A stretch of DNA of 64,000 nt from Microbacterium sp. LWO13-1.2 (GTDB taxonomy: Bacteria > Actinomycetota > Actinomycetes > Actinomycetales > Microbacteriaceae): positions 3,720,001 through 3,784,000 of the forward strand of contig NZ_CP151634.1 in the NCBI RefSeq assembly GCF_038397725.1, read 5' to 3'. Below the pieces are notes generated by a model, which was given only the letters and a program-made list of their open reading frames with translations, searched no databases and had not been told where the DNA came from. Below, piece by piece: positions 1 to 8,603 of the stretch (the stretch's first letter is position 1; the number at the start of each line of letters is the position of its first letter). Made by a program: the position numbers and the translations under genes.

Positions 1-204
1 TCGCCGACCGTCACCCCTGGCACGCCCGGAACACCGGGAACCCCCGGCACGCCAGGGACGAAGCCGGGAACCGGGCAGCTGCCCGCGACAGGTGCCGACC
101 CGCTCGGCGGGATCCTCGCCGGCGCCGGACTGCTGGCCGCCGCGGGCATCGCGTTCCTCAGCCGCCGCAAGCGTGAAGCCGAAGCGCCCGACGCAGAGGC
201 CTGA
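1..204 (+). CDS. LPXTG cell-wall-anchored surface protein, C-terminal end (partial)
   Basis: This is the 3' end of a gene that begins before the window; 67 residues are visible. It opens with a run of proline-glycine-threonine triplets (residues about 6-20), which looks like a flexible wall-spanning linker. A sortase motif LPATG follows at residues 27-31, then a hydrophobic segment of about 18 residues and a charged tail beginning SRRKR. This is the standard sorting signal by which sortase cleaves between Thr and Gly and links the protein to peptidoglycan. No sortase gene lies in the window. The N-terminal domain, and so the function, cannot be seen. A strong hairpin follows the stop. Confidence 0.9.
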   Translation, partial: SPTVTPGTPGTPGTPGTPGTKPGTGQLPATGADPLGGILAGAGLLAAAGIAFLSRRKREAEAPDAEA

Positions 205-212
205 GCTCACCC

Positions 213-244
213 GGATGCCGCGCGGACTCGCTCCGCGCGGCATC
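213..244 (+). terminator. Hairpin terminator after the LPXTG gene
   Basis: A perfect 13-bp stem (214-226 with 232-244) with a 5-nt loop begins 10 bases after the LPXTG gene stop. It has no long U-tract, as is common in high-GC actinobacteria. It very probably ends that transcript. Confidence 0.75.
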
Positions 245-295
245 TGTGTTCCCTCCCGCGGGCATCAGCGACAGCGGCGGATACCCCGTCACACA

Positions 296-334
296 CGACA
301 GCGGATGCCGCCCTCTGGACGGCATCCGCTGTCG
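296..334. terminator. Bidirectional hairpin between convergent LPXTG gene and phoH
   Basis: A perfect stem of 14-15 bp (296-310 with 320-334) lies 8 bases beyond the stop codon of the minus-strand phoH gene. It is also the second hairpin downstream of the plus-strand LPXTG gene. Its position between converging genes suits a two-way terminator. Confidence 0.7.
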
Positions 335-342
335 ATGTCTGT

Positions 343-1725
343 TCAGCTGAGCTCTCCGCCCTCCAGCAGCTCCGTGACGAGAGCGGCGATCGCCGAGCGC
401 TCCGATCGCGTCAGGGTGACGTGACCGAACAGGTCGTGCCCCTTGAGCGTCTCGATCACGCTGGCGATGCCGTCGTGGCGACCGACCCGGAGGTTGTCGC
501 GCTGGCCGACATCGTGGGTGAGGACCACGCGCGAGTTCTGCCCCATCCGGCTCAGCACCGTCAGCAGGACGTTGCGTTCCAGCGACTGCGCCTCGTCGAC
601 GATCACGAAGGCGTCGTGCAGCGAACGACCGCGGATGTGAGTGAGCGGCAGGACCTCGAGGATGCCCCGCTCGAGGACCTCCTCGACCACGTTGCCGGAG
701 ACCACCGAGCCGAGCGTGTCGAAGACCGCCTGACCCCAGGGCCCCATCTTCTCGCCCTGGTCGCCGGGAAGGTACCCGAGCTCCTGCCCGCCGACGGCGA
801 ACAGCGGCCGGAAGACGATGATCTTCTTCTGCTGCTGTCGTTCGAGTACGGCTTCGAGACCCGCGCACAGTGCCAGCGCCGACTTGCCGGTGCCTGCCCG
901 TCCCCCCAGCGAGACGATGCCCACCTCAGGGTCGAGGAGCAAGTCGATCGCGATCCGCTGCTCGGCCGAGCGCCCGTGCATTCCGAAGATCTCTCGATCA
1001 CCGCGCACCAGCCGGTACTCACCGTCGCCGGTGACCCGCCCGAGTGCGGAGCCCCGTTCGGAGTGGATGATCAAACCGGTGTTGACCGGGATGCCGCGCG
1101 CCTCCTCGCTGATGCCGACTTCGCTCTCGTAGAGGTCGCTGATGTCATCACCGGAGATGTCGAGGTTCGAGATGCCGGTCCAGCCGGAATCGATGGCCTG
1201 CTCGGCGAGGTACTCCTCCGCCCGGAGTCCGAGCGACGCCGCCTTCACCCGCATCGGCAGGTCCTTCGAGACGATCGTCACCTCCTGACCGTCCTGGGAA
1301 AGGTGCATGGCCACCGAGAGGATGCGGCTGTCGTTGTCGCTGAGTCGGATGCCGACCGGCAGCACCGACTGGTCGGTGTTGCCGAGCTCGACGCGAAGGG
1401 TTCCGCCTTCGCCGACCTCGACCGGGAAATCCAGCCGGCCGTGCTCGACGCGCAGATCATCGAGGTGCCGAAGAGCCTGACGCGCGAAGTAGCCGATCTC
1501 CGGGTCGTTCCGCTTGCCCTCGAGCTCGCTGATGACGACGACCGGAAGCACGACCGAATGCTCGGCGAATCGGAAGAACGCCTGCGGGTCGCTCAGCAGC
1601 ACGGACGTGTCGAGCACGTACGTGCGCAGATCCTGATCCGGATCTGCTGAGGACGACCGTCGCGCGGTCTTTCGGGTGGCCTGCTGCGCGGTGCTGGTGG
1701 ACTGCTGCGCTGTACGTGTGGTCAC
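343..1725 (-). CDS. phoH: PIN domain-PhoH family ATPase
   Basis: The product has 460 residues with two domains in the order expected for actinobacterial PhoH2-type proteins. An N-terminal PIN nuclease domain (about 35-165) carries the acidic residue in YVLDTS (Asp39). A C-terminal PhoH ATPase has a Walker A motif GGRAGTGKS at 274-282 and a Walker B VIVDEAQ. Family members couple RNA unwinding to PIN-dependent RNA cleavage in the cytoplasm; the role in this organism is inferred. The GTG start is preceded by GGGAG at suitable spacing. The first 30 residues are Ser/Thr/Gln-rich and low in complexity. The gene stands alone and converges on the LPXTG gene. Confidence 0.93.
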   Translation of the reverse strand: MTTRTAQQSTSTAQQATRKTARRSSSADPDQDLRTYVLDTSVLLSDPQAFFRFAEHSVVLPVVVISELEGKRNDPEIGYFARQALRHLDDLRVEHGRLDFPVEVGEGGTLRVELGNTDQSVLPVGIRLSDNDSRILSVAMHLSQDGQEVTIVSKDLPMRVKAASLGLRAEEYLAEQAIDSGWTGISNLDISGDDISDLYESEVGISEEARGIPVNTGLIIHSERGSALGRVTGDGEYRLVRGDREIFGMHGRSAEQRIAIDLLLDPEVGIVSLGGRAGTGKSALALCAGLEAVLERQQQKKIIVFRPLFAVGGQELGYLPGDQGEKMGPWGQAVFDTLGSVVSGNVVEEVLERGILEVLPLTHIRGRSLHDAFVIVDEAQSLERNVLLTVLSRMGQNSRVVLTHDVGQRDNLRVGRHDGIASVIETLKGHDLFGHVTLTRSERSAIAALVTELLEGGELS

Positions 1726-1886
1726 GACCCACTCCCGACCCGGGATGTTTCCCGGCTATGCGAACGAGTCGACCAGGGGGCCACGAGTCGCGATCCTGAA
1801 GGCCGACCCGATCGGGCGCCATGCCCGATGCCTAGAAGGTACGACGCCGCACCGACATACGTCGGGCTCGACACGCCAGCAATCGG

Positions 1887-3017
1887 TTACGCGCTGATTA
1901 ACGTCTCGTTGCCGTATGCCGCGATCGCCTCGTCGAGCATCCGGAATGTCTCGCTGTCGGTGCCCGCGTGCGGCGCGATCCGCACAGTCTCGCCCCGCGC
2001 CGTCATCACGACTCCGGCGTTGGTGAGCGCCGCCGCCATGCGCGCCGGCTCCTCCGGAGCGAGCGCGACGATGCCCGCGCGCGCGTCGCGTTCCCGCGGA
2101 GAGCGCACCTCGATCCCGTGACGGTCTGCGATCTCGATCACCGCGTCGACCTGCTCGGCCAGACGCGCCTCGATGAGCGAAATGCCGACATCGTGCATCT
2201 CGCGGAGGCCGACCGCGAGGCGCGCCGCAGCGAGGTGGTCGGGGGAACTGATCGTGTAGGCCTGAGCGGATGCCGCCGGGGCCGGCAACTCATCGACGAA
2301 GAGTCCCTCCGCCACTGTGCCGGTGATACCGCTCAGAACCGGGGCGATGCGTTCTCGTGCCCGCGACGAGAACCAGGCGAAACCCGTGCCGCGGCCGGCG
2401 CGAAGCCACTTGTAGCCGTGTCCGACCACGACGTCCGCCGCTGAGTAGTCGTCATCGAGGATGCCGAAGGATTGCACGGCGTCGACGATGAGCAGACGGT
2501 TCGGGCCCAGGGCCTCGCGGAGCGCCGCGAGATCCGTGCGGTACCCGGTGCGGAAGTCGACGTGGCTGACGGCGAGCGCGGTGACATCGTCGTCGAGCGC
2601 CTCGGCGAGGGCATCCGGTGTCACGCGCATGTCCGCCGGTGTGATCCAGCGGGCGGTCAGTGCCCCGGAAGAGGCTTGCGCTGCGCGTTCCAGCGTCAGA
2701 CTGACGCTCGGGAACTCGCCGGTCGAGGCGATCACATGCCCGCCGAGTCCGTACAGCGCCTGCATGAGCCCGTGCGTCGACGACGGCTGCAGCGTCACGT
2801 CCGCGGCATCCGCCCCGAGCAGCGCCGCCACCAGCTCCTGCGCCTGCCCGATCCGCTCGGCCACCAGCGCCACCGAAGACGGACGGCCGCTGCCGAGCAG
2901 ATCCGCATCTGCGAAGACTTCCGCACGCACCGACGGCGCGAGCGGTCCGAACGCCGCCCAGTTGAGGTAGCCCGGCTCGCCGCCGAAGCTTGCGAGGTAG
3001 TCGTCGAAAGTGCTCAC
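1887..3017 (-). CDS. Class V aminotransferase-fold PLP enzyme (cysteine desulfurase-like)
   Basis: The product has 376 residues of fold-type I, class V PLP enzyme. The PLP-binding Asp is in IVDAVQSFG (Asp179), and the Schiff-base Lys is in GHGYKWLRAG (Lys203). The C-terminal part matches the small domain of cysteine desulfurase/isopenicillin epimerase-like proteins. I see no SUF or ISC genes nearby, so assignment as a sulfur donor would be unsafe. A lyase or aminotransferase on an unknown amino acid is equally likely. The start is GTG. The gene lies between phoH and the prenyltransferase on the same strand but has its own flanking gaps. Confidence 0.85.
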   Translation of the reverse strand: MSTFDDYLASFGGEPGYLNWAAFGPLAPSVRAEVFADADLLGSGRPSSVALVAERIGQAQELVAALLGADAADVTLQPSSTHGLMQALYGLGGHVIASTGEFPSVSLTLERAAQASSGALTARWITPADMRVTPDALAEALDDDVTALAVSHVDFRTGYRTDLAALREALGPNRLLIVDAVQSFGILDDDYSAADVVVGHGYKWLRAGRGTGFAWFSSRARERIAPVLSGITGTVAEGLFVDELPAPAASAQAYTISSPDHLAAARLAVGLREMHDVGISLIEARLAEQVDAVIEIADRHGIEVRSPRERDARAGIVALAPEEPARMAAALTNAGVVMTARGETVRIAPHAGTDSETFRMLDEAIAAYGNETLISA

Positions 3018-3070
3018 CGCGACATTGTGGCACGGTGCGCTTTCGACAGGCTCGGCGCGCCGGCTTCCGA

Positions 3071-3853
3071 TCAGCGCCCGAAGCGGCGATCGCGGTCGCT
3101 GTAGTCCCTGATCGCACGCAGGAAGTCGACCTGGCGGAGATCCGGGCCCAGCGCCTCAACGAAGTAGAACTCGCTGTGCGCGCTCTGCCAGAGCAGAAAA
3201 TCGCTGAGTCGCTGCTCCCCGCTGGTGCGGATCACGAGGTCGGGATCGGGCTGTCCGCCGGTGTACAGATGCTCGCCGATCATCTCGGGGGTGAGGTGTG
3301 CGGCGAGGTCTTCCAGGGTGCCGCCGGATGCCTCGTGCGCGGCGATGATGCTGCGCACGGCGTCGACGATCTCGTTGCGTCCGCCGTAGCCGACGGCGAG
3401 GTTCACGTGGAGTCCGGTGTGCGTGCGGGTCCGGGCCTCGGCATCGGCGAGCACGCGCGCGAGCTCCGGCGGAAGGATGTCGGCCCTGCCGACGTGCTTG
3501 ACCCGCCAGTTGCCTTCTCGCGACAGCGCTTCTGCCAGTTCCGCGATGATCTCGATGAGGTCGTCGAGTTCCGCCGAGTCGCGTTTGCGCAGGTTGTCGC
3601 TGGAAAGCAGGTACAGCGACACCACGCGCACGCCCAGCTCATCGCACCACCCGAGGAACTCGCGCATCTTCGCTGCTCCGGCTCGATGCCCCTCTGCGGC
3701 GCTGTCATAGCCGAGTTGGCGGGCCCATCGACGATTGCCGTCGATCATCATCGCGACGTGGTGCGGAACGGATGCCGGATCGAGGTGTCGACGCAGCCGG
3801 TTGCTGTAGAGCCGGTACAGCGGCCCTCGCCCCTGGCTGTCGCGTGAAATCAC
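3071..3853 (-). CDS. uppS: Z-isoprenyl diphosphate synthase (UppS family)
   Basis: This 260-residue cis-prenyltransferase condenses isopentenyl diphosphate in Z configuration to make polyprenyl carrier lipids for the cell envelope. The catalytic Asp is in MMIDGNRRWA (Asp38), with RTSGEQRLSDFLLWQ near the C-terminus and the terminal RRFGR motif that binds IPP. The PLYRLY opening and overall pattern resemble the mycobacterial short-chain Z,E-farnesyl diphosphate synthase (Rv1086 type) as I recall it, so a short-chain product is possible. The start is GTG. A near-perfect Shine-Dalgarno GGGAGGTGA overlaps that GTG, so the start is uncertain. It diverges from trhA. Confidence 0.92.
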   Translation of the reverse strand: MISRDSQGRGPLYRLYSNRLRRHLDPASVPHHVAMMIDGNRRWARQLGYDSAAEGHRAGAAKMREFLGWCDELGVRVVSLYLLSSDNLRKRDSAELDDLIEIIAELAEALSREGNWRVKHVGRADILPPELARVLADAEARTRTHTGLHVNLAVGYGGRNEIVDAVRSIIAAHEASGGTLEDLAAHLTPEMIGEHLYTGGQPDPDLVIRTSGEQRLSDFLLWQSAHSEFYFVEALGPDLRQVDFLRAIRDYSDRDRRFGR

Positions 3854-3947
3854 CTCCCTACGCTATCGCGCCCACGCTGAATGCGAGTGGCACGGATGCT
3901 GACGGTATGTGCAGATCCCGGCATGGTCGCACGCCTAGAGTGAGCAC

Positions 3948-4685
3948 GTGAGCACTTCTACGCCGCCCGATGTCCCTCAGCTGCCGCTCATGGCGGAAGC
4001 GCAGCATGATGCGCAGGCCGAGATCAGGCCGACCTGGCGCGGATGGATCCATGCGGGCACCTTCCCGGTCGCGATCATCGCCGGTATCGTCCTCATCGCT
4101 CTCGCGCAGGGGGCTCCGGCGAAGTGGTCCGCTGCCGTGTTCATGGCGACGTCATTGCTGCTGTTCGGCAACTCCGCGCTCTACCACCGGTTCGACTGGG
4201 GTCCGAAGACGAAGGCGGTGCTGAAGAGGATCGATCACGCCAACATCCTCCTGCTCATCGCCGGCACCTACACACCGATCGCGACGCTGGCGCTGCCTCC
4301 GGAGAAGGGCGGACTGCTGCTGATCCTGGTGTGGTCCGGGGCCCTGCTCGGCATCCTGTTCCGTGTCTTCTGGATCAATGCACCGCGGTGGCTGTACGTC
4401 GCGCTCTACCTCGTGCTCGGTTGGGCGGCTGTGATGTACATGGCCGATCTCCTGTACGCGAACGCGACGATGATGGTGCTCGTCGTGATCGGCGGTCTGC
4501 TCTACACGGGCGGGGCGATCGTCTACGCGATGAAGAAGCCCAACCCCTGGCCAGGGCACTTCGGCTTCCACGAGATCTTCCACGTGTGCACGGTGCTCGC
4601 GTTCCTGTGCCACTGGTTCGCGTGCCTGCTCATCGCGCTGGATCCGCTGGCACCCTCACTCGGCCTGCCCGGCGCCGGAGGCTGA
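3948..4685 (+). CDS. trhA: TrhA/hemolysin III family (PAQR-type) membrane protein
   Basis: The 245-residue protein has about seven hydrophobic segments. It carries the family signatures SALYH, DHANI, AGTYTPI and a C-terminal FGFHEIFH, whose His residues belong to the presumed metal site of PAQR proteins. Bacterial members are linked to membrane-fluidity and lipid homeostasis despite the hemolysin III name. The start is GTG at 3948, divergent from uppS across 94 bp. Its stop abuts the stop of the following minus-strand gene with no spacer. The same pairing with a Z-prenyltransferase occurs in mycobacteria. Confidence 0.92.
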   Translation: MSTSTPPDVPQLPLMAEAQHDAQAEIRPTWRGWIHAGTFPVAIIAGIVLIALAQGAPAKWSAAVFMATSLLLFGNSALYHRFDWGPKTKAVLKRIDHANILLLIAGTYTPIATLALPPEKGGLLLILVWSGALLGILFRVFWINAPRWLYVALYLVLGWAAVMYMADLLYANATMMVLVVIGGLLYTGGAIVYAMKKPNPWPGHFGFHEIFHVCTVLAFLCHWFACLLIALDPLAPSLGLPGAGG

Positions 4686-4976
4686 TCAGGTGGCGCGCGG
4701 GTCGTCGTCGCCTTCACGAACGATCGGCAGATCTGCGTCGGTCTCCGTGGCCTCATCAGCCGCGTGGGCAGCCTGCTCGGCGTCGAGCTCGACCCTGACC
4801 TCTTCGCGGTAGCGGACGCGACGGATGCGGCGGTTCATGTCCCAGATCAGCAGGATCACGGCGATCAGCACGATCACGATCACGGCGAAGCCCACGAATC
4901 CGGGAGTGACCGCTTCCGGCGCGACCGTCATGGTCGGCGTCGGCATCGGAGTCTCGGTCCCGGTGAGAACGAGCAT
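4686..4976 (-). CDS. Small single-pass membrane protein of unknown function
   Basis: The product has 96 residues: a Thr/Pro-rich N-terminal stretch, one strong transmembrane helix (about residues 26-46), a basic motif RRIRRVRYRE, then an acidic, Glu/Asp-rich tail. No catalytic motif is visible. Its position between trhA and the DUF4307-greA pair matches a small conserved membrane gene in the mycobacterial order as I recall it. It starts at ATG 4976 and diverges from the DUF4307 gene across only 68 bp. The function is unknown. Confidence 0.75.
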   Translation of the reverse strand: MLVLTGTETPMPTPTMTVAPEAVTPGFVGFAVIVIVLIAVILLIWDMNRRIRRVRYREEVRVELDAEQAAHAADEATETDADLPIVREGDDDPRAT

Positions 4977-5044
4977 GAGTCCGCCTTTCGTGCGCAGGTC
5001 GCATAACCTGGAACCACCAGCCTAACGACCGGAAGACCCCCACT

Positions 5045-5431
5045 GTGACGACCGCACGAGAGCTCGACGAACGCTATGGCCGCACCCGTCGGCGGCGGAT
5101 GCCGTGGATCGTCGGCGGTGCCATCGCCGTGCTCGCTGTCGGTGCGCTCAGCTGGTCGACGGTGAGCCAGTCGATGAGCTCGGTCGATGCCGACGATCTG
5201 GGCTTCGATCTCGTCGACGCGCACCGCGTAGACCTGCGATTCCAGATCAGCGGTGTACAGGGCAAGGACGTGGTCTGCGTCCTGGAGGCCCTCGACGAGG
5301 AGTTCGGCGTGGTGGGCTGGAAAGTGGTCGAGATCCCGGCCGGCGAGGGCCATACGCGGAGCCTTTCCGAGACCATCCCCACCGTCGCGGCGGCCACCAC
5401 AGGTTTGGTGAACACCTGCTGGGTCGCTTAG
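5045..5431 (+). CDS. DUF4307 membrane protein
   Basis: This 128-residue protein matches the actinobacterial DUF4307 pattern. It has a short cytoplasmic basic stretch (RTRRRRM), one transmembrane helix at about residues 20-38, and an extracytoplasmic beta-rich domain ending VNTCWVA. Two Cys (one in VVCVLEAL and one near the C-terminus) could form a disulfide outside the membrane. The gene usually sits beside greA, as here. It starts with GTG and is followed by a hairpin, so it is probably transcribed separately from greA. The function is unknown. Confidence 0.85.
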   Translation: MTTARELDERYGRTRRRRMPWIVGGAIAVLAVGALSWSTVSQSMSSVDADDLGFDLVDAHRVDLRFQISGVQGKDVVCVLEALDEEFGVVGWKVVEIPAGEGHTRSLSETIPTVAAATTGLVNTCWVA

Positions 5432-5448
5432 ACTCGTGCCACACAGAC

Positions 5449-5474
5449 GACGCCCTGGCACGTGCCGGGGCGTC
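5449..5474 (+). terminator. Hairpin between the DUF4307 gene and greA
   Basis: Thirteen-base arms (5449-5461 with 5462-5474) pair with a single T-G wobble and almost no loop, and are followed by a short TTGG. The site is 18 bases past the DUF4307 stop and upstream of the greA ribosome-binding site. This suggests termination or attenuation before greA. Confidence 0.5.
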
Positions 5475-5526
5475 TTGGCATATCCCCCGCAGGACGTCGG
5501 CGGATACCGATAGAAGGAGCTTCGTC

Positions 5527-6015
5527 ATGTCCATCGACGCTCAGGTTCCCTTCCTCACGCAGGAAGCGTATGACCGGCTCGTCGCCGAGCTGGAGCACTT
5601 GTCCACCACCGGGCGCGAGGAGATCGCGAAGCGCATCGAAGCGGCCCGCGAAGAGGGCGACCTCAAGGAGAACGGCGGCTACCACGCCGCCAAGGACGAG
5701 CAGGGAAAGCAGGAGGCGCGCATCCGCACCCTGCAGGGTCTGCTGAAGACGGCCAAGGTCGGCGAGGCACCGGCCAGCCGCGGCATCGTCGAGCCCGGAA
5801 CCGTCGTCACCGCGAACGTGGCCGGCGGCGAAGAGGTGTTCCTCCTCGGCAGCCGTGAGATCGCTGCGGGCAGCGACCTCGACGTCTACAGCGAGGCCAG
5901 CCCGCTCGGACAGGCCATCCTCGGTCTCAAGGTCGGCGAGAAGTCCTCCTACGAGGCCCCGAACGGCAAGTCGATCGCCGTCGAGATCGTCAACGTGGAG
6001 ACGTACACCGGCTGA
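5527..6015 (+). CDS. greA: Transcription elongation factor GreA
   Basis: The product has 162 residues. The N-terminal coiled-coil has the expected helical, charged pattern with EEGDLKENGGYHAAKDEQ, which holds the acidic tip that enters the RNA polymerase secondary channel and promotes cleavage of backtracked RNA. The C-terminal FKBP-like domain ends in a conserved SPLGQAILG-type segment. ATG at 5527 was chosen because AAGGAG lies eight bases upstream and the length then matches the family. A perfect 17-bp hairpin follows. Confidence 0.96.
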   Translation: MSIDAQVPFLTQEAYDRLVAELEHLSTTGREEIAKRIEAAREEGDLKENGGYHAAKDEQGKQEARIRTLQGLLKTAKVGEAPASRGIVEPGTVVTANVAGGEEVFLLGSREIAAGSDLDVYSEASPLGQAILGLKVGEKSSYEAPNGKSIAVEIVNVETYTG

Positions 6016-6031
6016 GCCGGCCCCATCCGCA

Positions 6032-6067
6032 CGAATGCCCCCGGATCCGCGGATCCGGGGGCATTCG
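6032..6067. terminator. Strong bidirectional hairpin between greA and ilvA
   Basis: A perfect 17-bp stem (6032-6048 with 6051-6067) with a two-base loop lies 16 bases after the greA stop. It is also 24 bases beyond the stop of the convergent ilvA gene, so it probably serves both. Confidence 0.8.
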
Positions 6068-6091
6068 TCTGCCGATAGAGCGCCGCCGGGC

Positions 6092-7321
6092 TCAGTCCGG
6101 AACCACGACCGGTTCGAAACCGGCGCGGCGCAGCGTGTCCAACGTGTGCTCGGAGTGCTCGGGTCCGCGCGTCTCGACGCTGAGCTCGAGGATGACCTCG
6201 CTGATCTGCAGGCCGTGCCCGTGCCTGGTGTGCATGGCCTCCATGACGTTGGCCCCTGCCTCGGCGATGAGCTCGGACACGCGGGCCAGCTGGCCGGGGC
6301 GGTCGGGAAGGGGGATGCGGAGCGTGAGGTAACGGCCGGATGCCGCCAGTCCGTGCGACACGACGCGCTGCAGGAGCAGCGGGTCGATGTTGCCGCCGGA
6401 GAGCACGGCCATGGTCACACCGGTCGCGGATACCTTGCCGGCCAGGATCGCAGCGACTCCCGCGGCGCCGGCGGGCTCGACGACGACCTTCGCCTGCTCG
6501 AGGAGCACGAGGATGGCGCGCGCCAGATCGTCGTCCGAGACGGTGACGACCTCGTCGACCAGATCCTTGATGATGTCGAACGGGATGGCGCCAGGACGCG
6601 CCACGAGGATGCCGTCCGCGATGGTCGGGCGGGTCACGATGTCGACCGGGTGTCCAGCCTCGAGCGAAGGCGGCATCGCGGCCGCATTCTCGGCCTGAAC
6701 GCCGATGATCCGCACTTCCCGCCCGAGCTCGGCCGCACGCGCCTTGACCGCGGCTGCCACGCCGGCGATGAGGCCGCCGCCGCCGATGCCGAGGACGATG
6801 GTGTCGACGTTCGGTGCGTCTTCGAGGAGTTCGAGGCCGAGCGTCCCCTGGCCGATCACCACGTCGCGGTGATCGAAGGGGTGGATGAGGACGGCCCCGG
6901 TGCGCTCGGCGAAATCGGCCGCCAGGCGCAGCGACGTCGCCACGGTCTCACCCTCGAGAACGACGTCCGCCCCGTAACCGCGGGTGGCGAGGAGCTTGGG
7001 CACCGGCACGCCGAGCGGCATGAAGATCGTGGCCGAGATGCCGAGCGCCTGGGCGGCGAGAGCGACACCCTGCGCGTGGTTGCCTGCGGATGCCGCCACC
7101 ACGCCGCGTGCGCGTTCCTCTGCGGTGAGCCGGGAGAGCCGGTACGCGGCACCGCGGATCTTGAACGACCCCGTCCGCTGCAGGTTCTCCATCTTCAGCA
7201 GGACGGGCGCCCCGAGCACGTCCGACAGCGCCCGGGAGGGCAGCGTCGGCGTGTGGGTGATCATCTCGGCAAGGCTGCGTGCTGCTTCCTCGAACTCGTT
7301 CAGGCCGGGAACTGCGGTCAT
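6092..7321 (-). CDS. ilvA: Threonine ammonia-lyase with C-terminal ACT domain
   Basis: The 409-residue PLP enzyme deaminates threonine to 2-oxobutanoate, the first step towards isoleucine, or serves in threonine catabolism. The PLP Lys lies in GSFKIRGA (Lys54), and the phosphate-binding glycine loop is GIGGGGLIAG. The C-terminal 80 residues form a single ACT domain, which binds regulatory amino acids. The single-ACT layout and length are closer to the short TdcB-like or actinobacterial form than to the long E. coli IlvA. ATG at 7321 has GGAGGAG upstream and overlaps the stop of the AI-2E permease by four bases, so the two are translationally coupled. Confidence 0.93.
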   Translation of the reverse strand: MTAVPGLNEFEEAARSLAEMITHTPTLPSRALSDVLGAPVLLKMENLQRTGSFKIRGAAYRLSRLTAEERARGVVAASAGNHAQGVALAAQALGISATIFMPLGVPVPKLLATRGYGADVVLEGETVATSLRLAADFAERTGAVLIHPFDHRDVVIGQGTLGLELLEDAPNVDTIVLGIGGGGLIAGVAAAVKARAAELGREVRIIGVQAENAAAMPPSLEAGHPVDIVTRPTIADGILVARPGAIPFDIIKDLVDEVVTVSDDDLARAILVLLEQAKVVVEPAGAAGVAAILAGKVSATGVTMAVLSGGNIDPLLLQRVVSHGLAASGRYLTLRIPLPDRPGQLARVSELIAEAGANVMEAMHTRHGHGLQISEVILELSVETRGPEHSEHTLDTLRRAGFEPVVVPD

Positions 7322-8514
7322 CGATTGCTCCTCCGCCGCTGTCGCGGCACTGTGCTCCAGATCAGGTCACCCTGCGGGACGTCGCCGGTTCGCCAAGAGC
7401 CGGACGTCAATGTCACGGCCACGACGTTGACGAATGCCGCGAGCGGCACCGCGAAGAGGGCGCCGGGGATCCCGCCGATCATCGCACCGCCGGCGACCAC
7501 GAGGACGACGGCGAGCGGATGCACCTTCACGGCGGATCCCATCAGGATCGGTTGCAGGATGTGTCCTTCGACCTGCTGCACGCCGAGGACGACCACGAGC
7601 ATCCAGAGCGCGATCCACGGACCGTTGTAAACCAGCGCGAGGAAGACCGCGATGGCACCGGTGGCGACGGCTCCGACGATCGGGATGAACGATCCGAGGA
7701 AGACCAGGACGGCGACCGGCAGCGCCAGCGGCACCTGCAGCAGGAAGGCTCCCAGTCCGATCCCGATCGCGTCGATCGTGGCCACGAACAGCTGAGTCCT
7801 GGCGTAGTTGACGACGGTCTTCCAACCGTTGCGCGCAGCCCCGTCGATGGCGGGCTGGGCGTTGCGCGGGAAGATCTTGACCGTCCATTGCCAGATGCCT
7901 CCGCCGTCGGCGAGGAGGCAGACCAGCACGAACAAGGACAGCAGCGCGCCGGTGACGACGTGCCCCAGAGTGGACCCAACGGCGAGCGCCCCTGACAACA
8001 GCGCCTGCCCCTGCTCCTCGAGCAGAACCTGAGCCTGAGCGAGGTAGTCGGCGATCTGATCGCCGGACAGCTGCAGCGGTCCTTCGCGCAGCCAGGTCTG
8101 GAAGTTCTCGATCGACTGAGCGGTACTCGTCTGGACTTCGGGGAGCTCCACTCGGATCTGCCAGACGACGAGCCACATCAGACCCGTGACGATCGCCAGC
8201 GTGCCGAGGCTCGCCAGGGCGACGGCCAGCCAGCGCGGGAACCGTCGGCGGAGCATCCATTCGAACGCCGGCCAGAGCAGAGCGGTGATCAGGATCCCCA
8301 CCATGAGCGGGATCACGAGGTACTTGAGCGTGATGACGAGCCAGATGAAGACGCCGATCGCGGCGGCGAGTATCAGCAGCCGCCAGGCATACCCGGCCCC
8401 GACGCGCAGCCCGTATGGGACGGCCTCGTCGGCTTCGGTCGTCACCGTGCGCTCCGTCGAGATCGGGCGCGGGCGGAAGAGGTCTCTCAGTCTCGGTCGC
8501 AACGGATCGCTCAT
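7318..8514 (-). CDS. AI-2E family (PerM-like) transporter
   Basis: The product has 398 residues with about eight hydrophobic helices and a soluble stretch after the third or fourth helix, the usual AI-2E exporter/PerM arrangement. The GSFIPIVGAVATG segment and the LHPLAVVL-type segment near the C-terminus fit the family. Substrates of most members are unknown; the family name does not prove autoinducer export. Here it is upstream of and overlaps ilvA by an ATGA, so the pair is co-translated. That makes a link to threonine/isoleucine metabolism conceivable but unproven. Confidence 0.85.
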   Translation of the reverse strand: MSDPLRPRLRDLFRPRPISTERTVTTEADEAVPYGLRVGAGYAWRLLILAAAIGVFIWLVITLKYLVIPLMVGILITALLWPAFEWMLRRRFPRWLAVALASLGTLAIVTGLMWLVVWQIRVELPEVQTSTAQSIENFQTWLREGPLQLSGDQIADYLAQAQVLLEEQGQALLSGALAVGSTLGHVVTGALLSLFVLVCLLADGGGIWQWTVKIFPRNAQPAIDGAARNGWKTVVNYARTQLFVATIDAIGIGLGAFLLQVPLALPVAVLVFLGSFIPIVGAVATGAIAVFLALVYNGPWIALWMLVVVLGVQQVEGHILQPILMGSAVKVHPLAVVLVVAGGAMIGGIPGALFAVPLAAFVNVVAVTLTSGSWRTGDVPQGDLIWSTVPRQRRRSNR

Positions 8515-8603
8515 CCGGTCAGTCTAGAGCGCACGTCCTGGCGACTGCTGACCGCGGGGTCCGGCTGACCGGTGATGTCCGCGGGCGCCGATACGCTGGC
8601 GAA

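Noticed and set aside
5855..7630. Long plus-strand open frame across ilvA
   Set aside because: It is antisense to ilvA, which has intact PLP and ACT motifs; the frame has low-complexity Arg/Gly/Asp composition.
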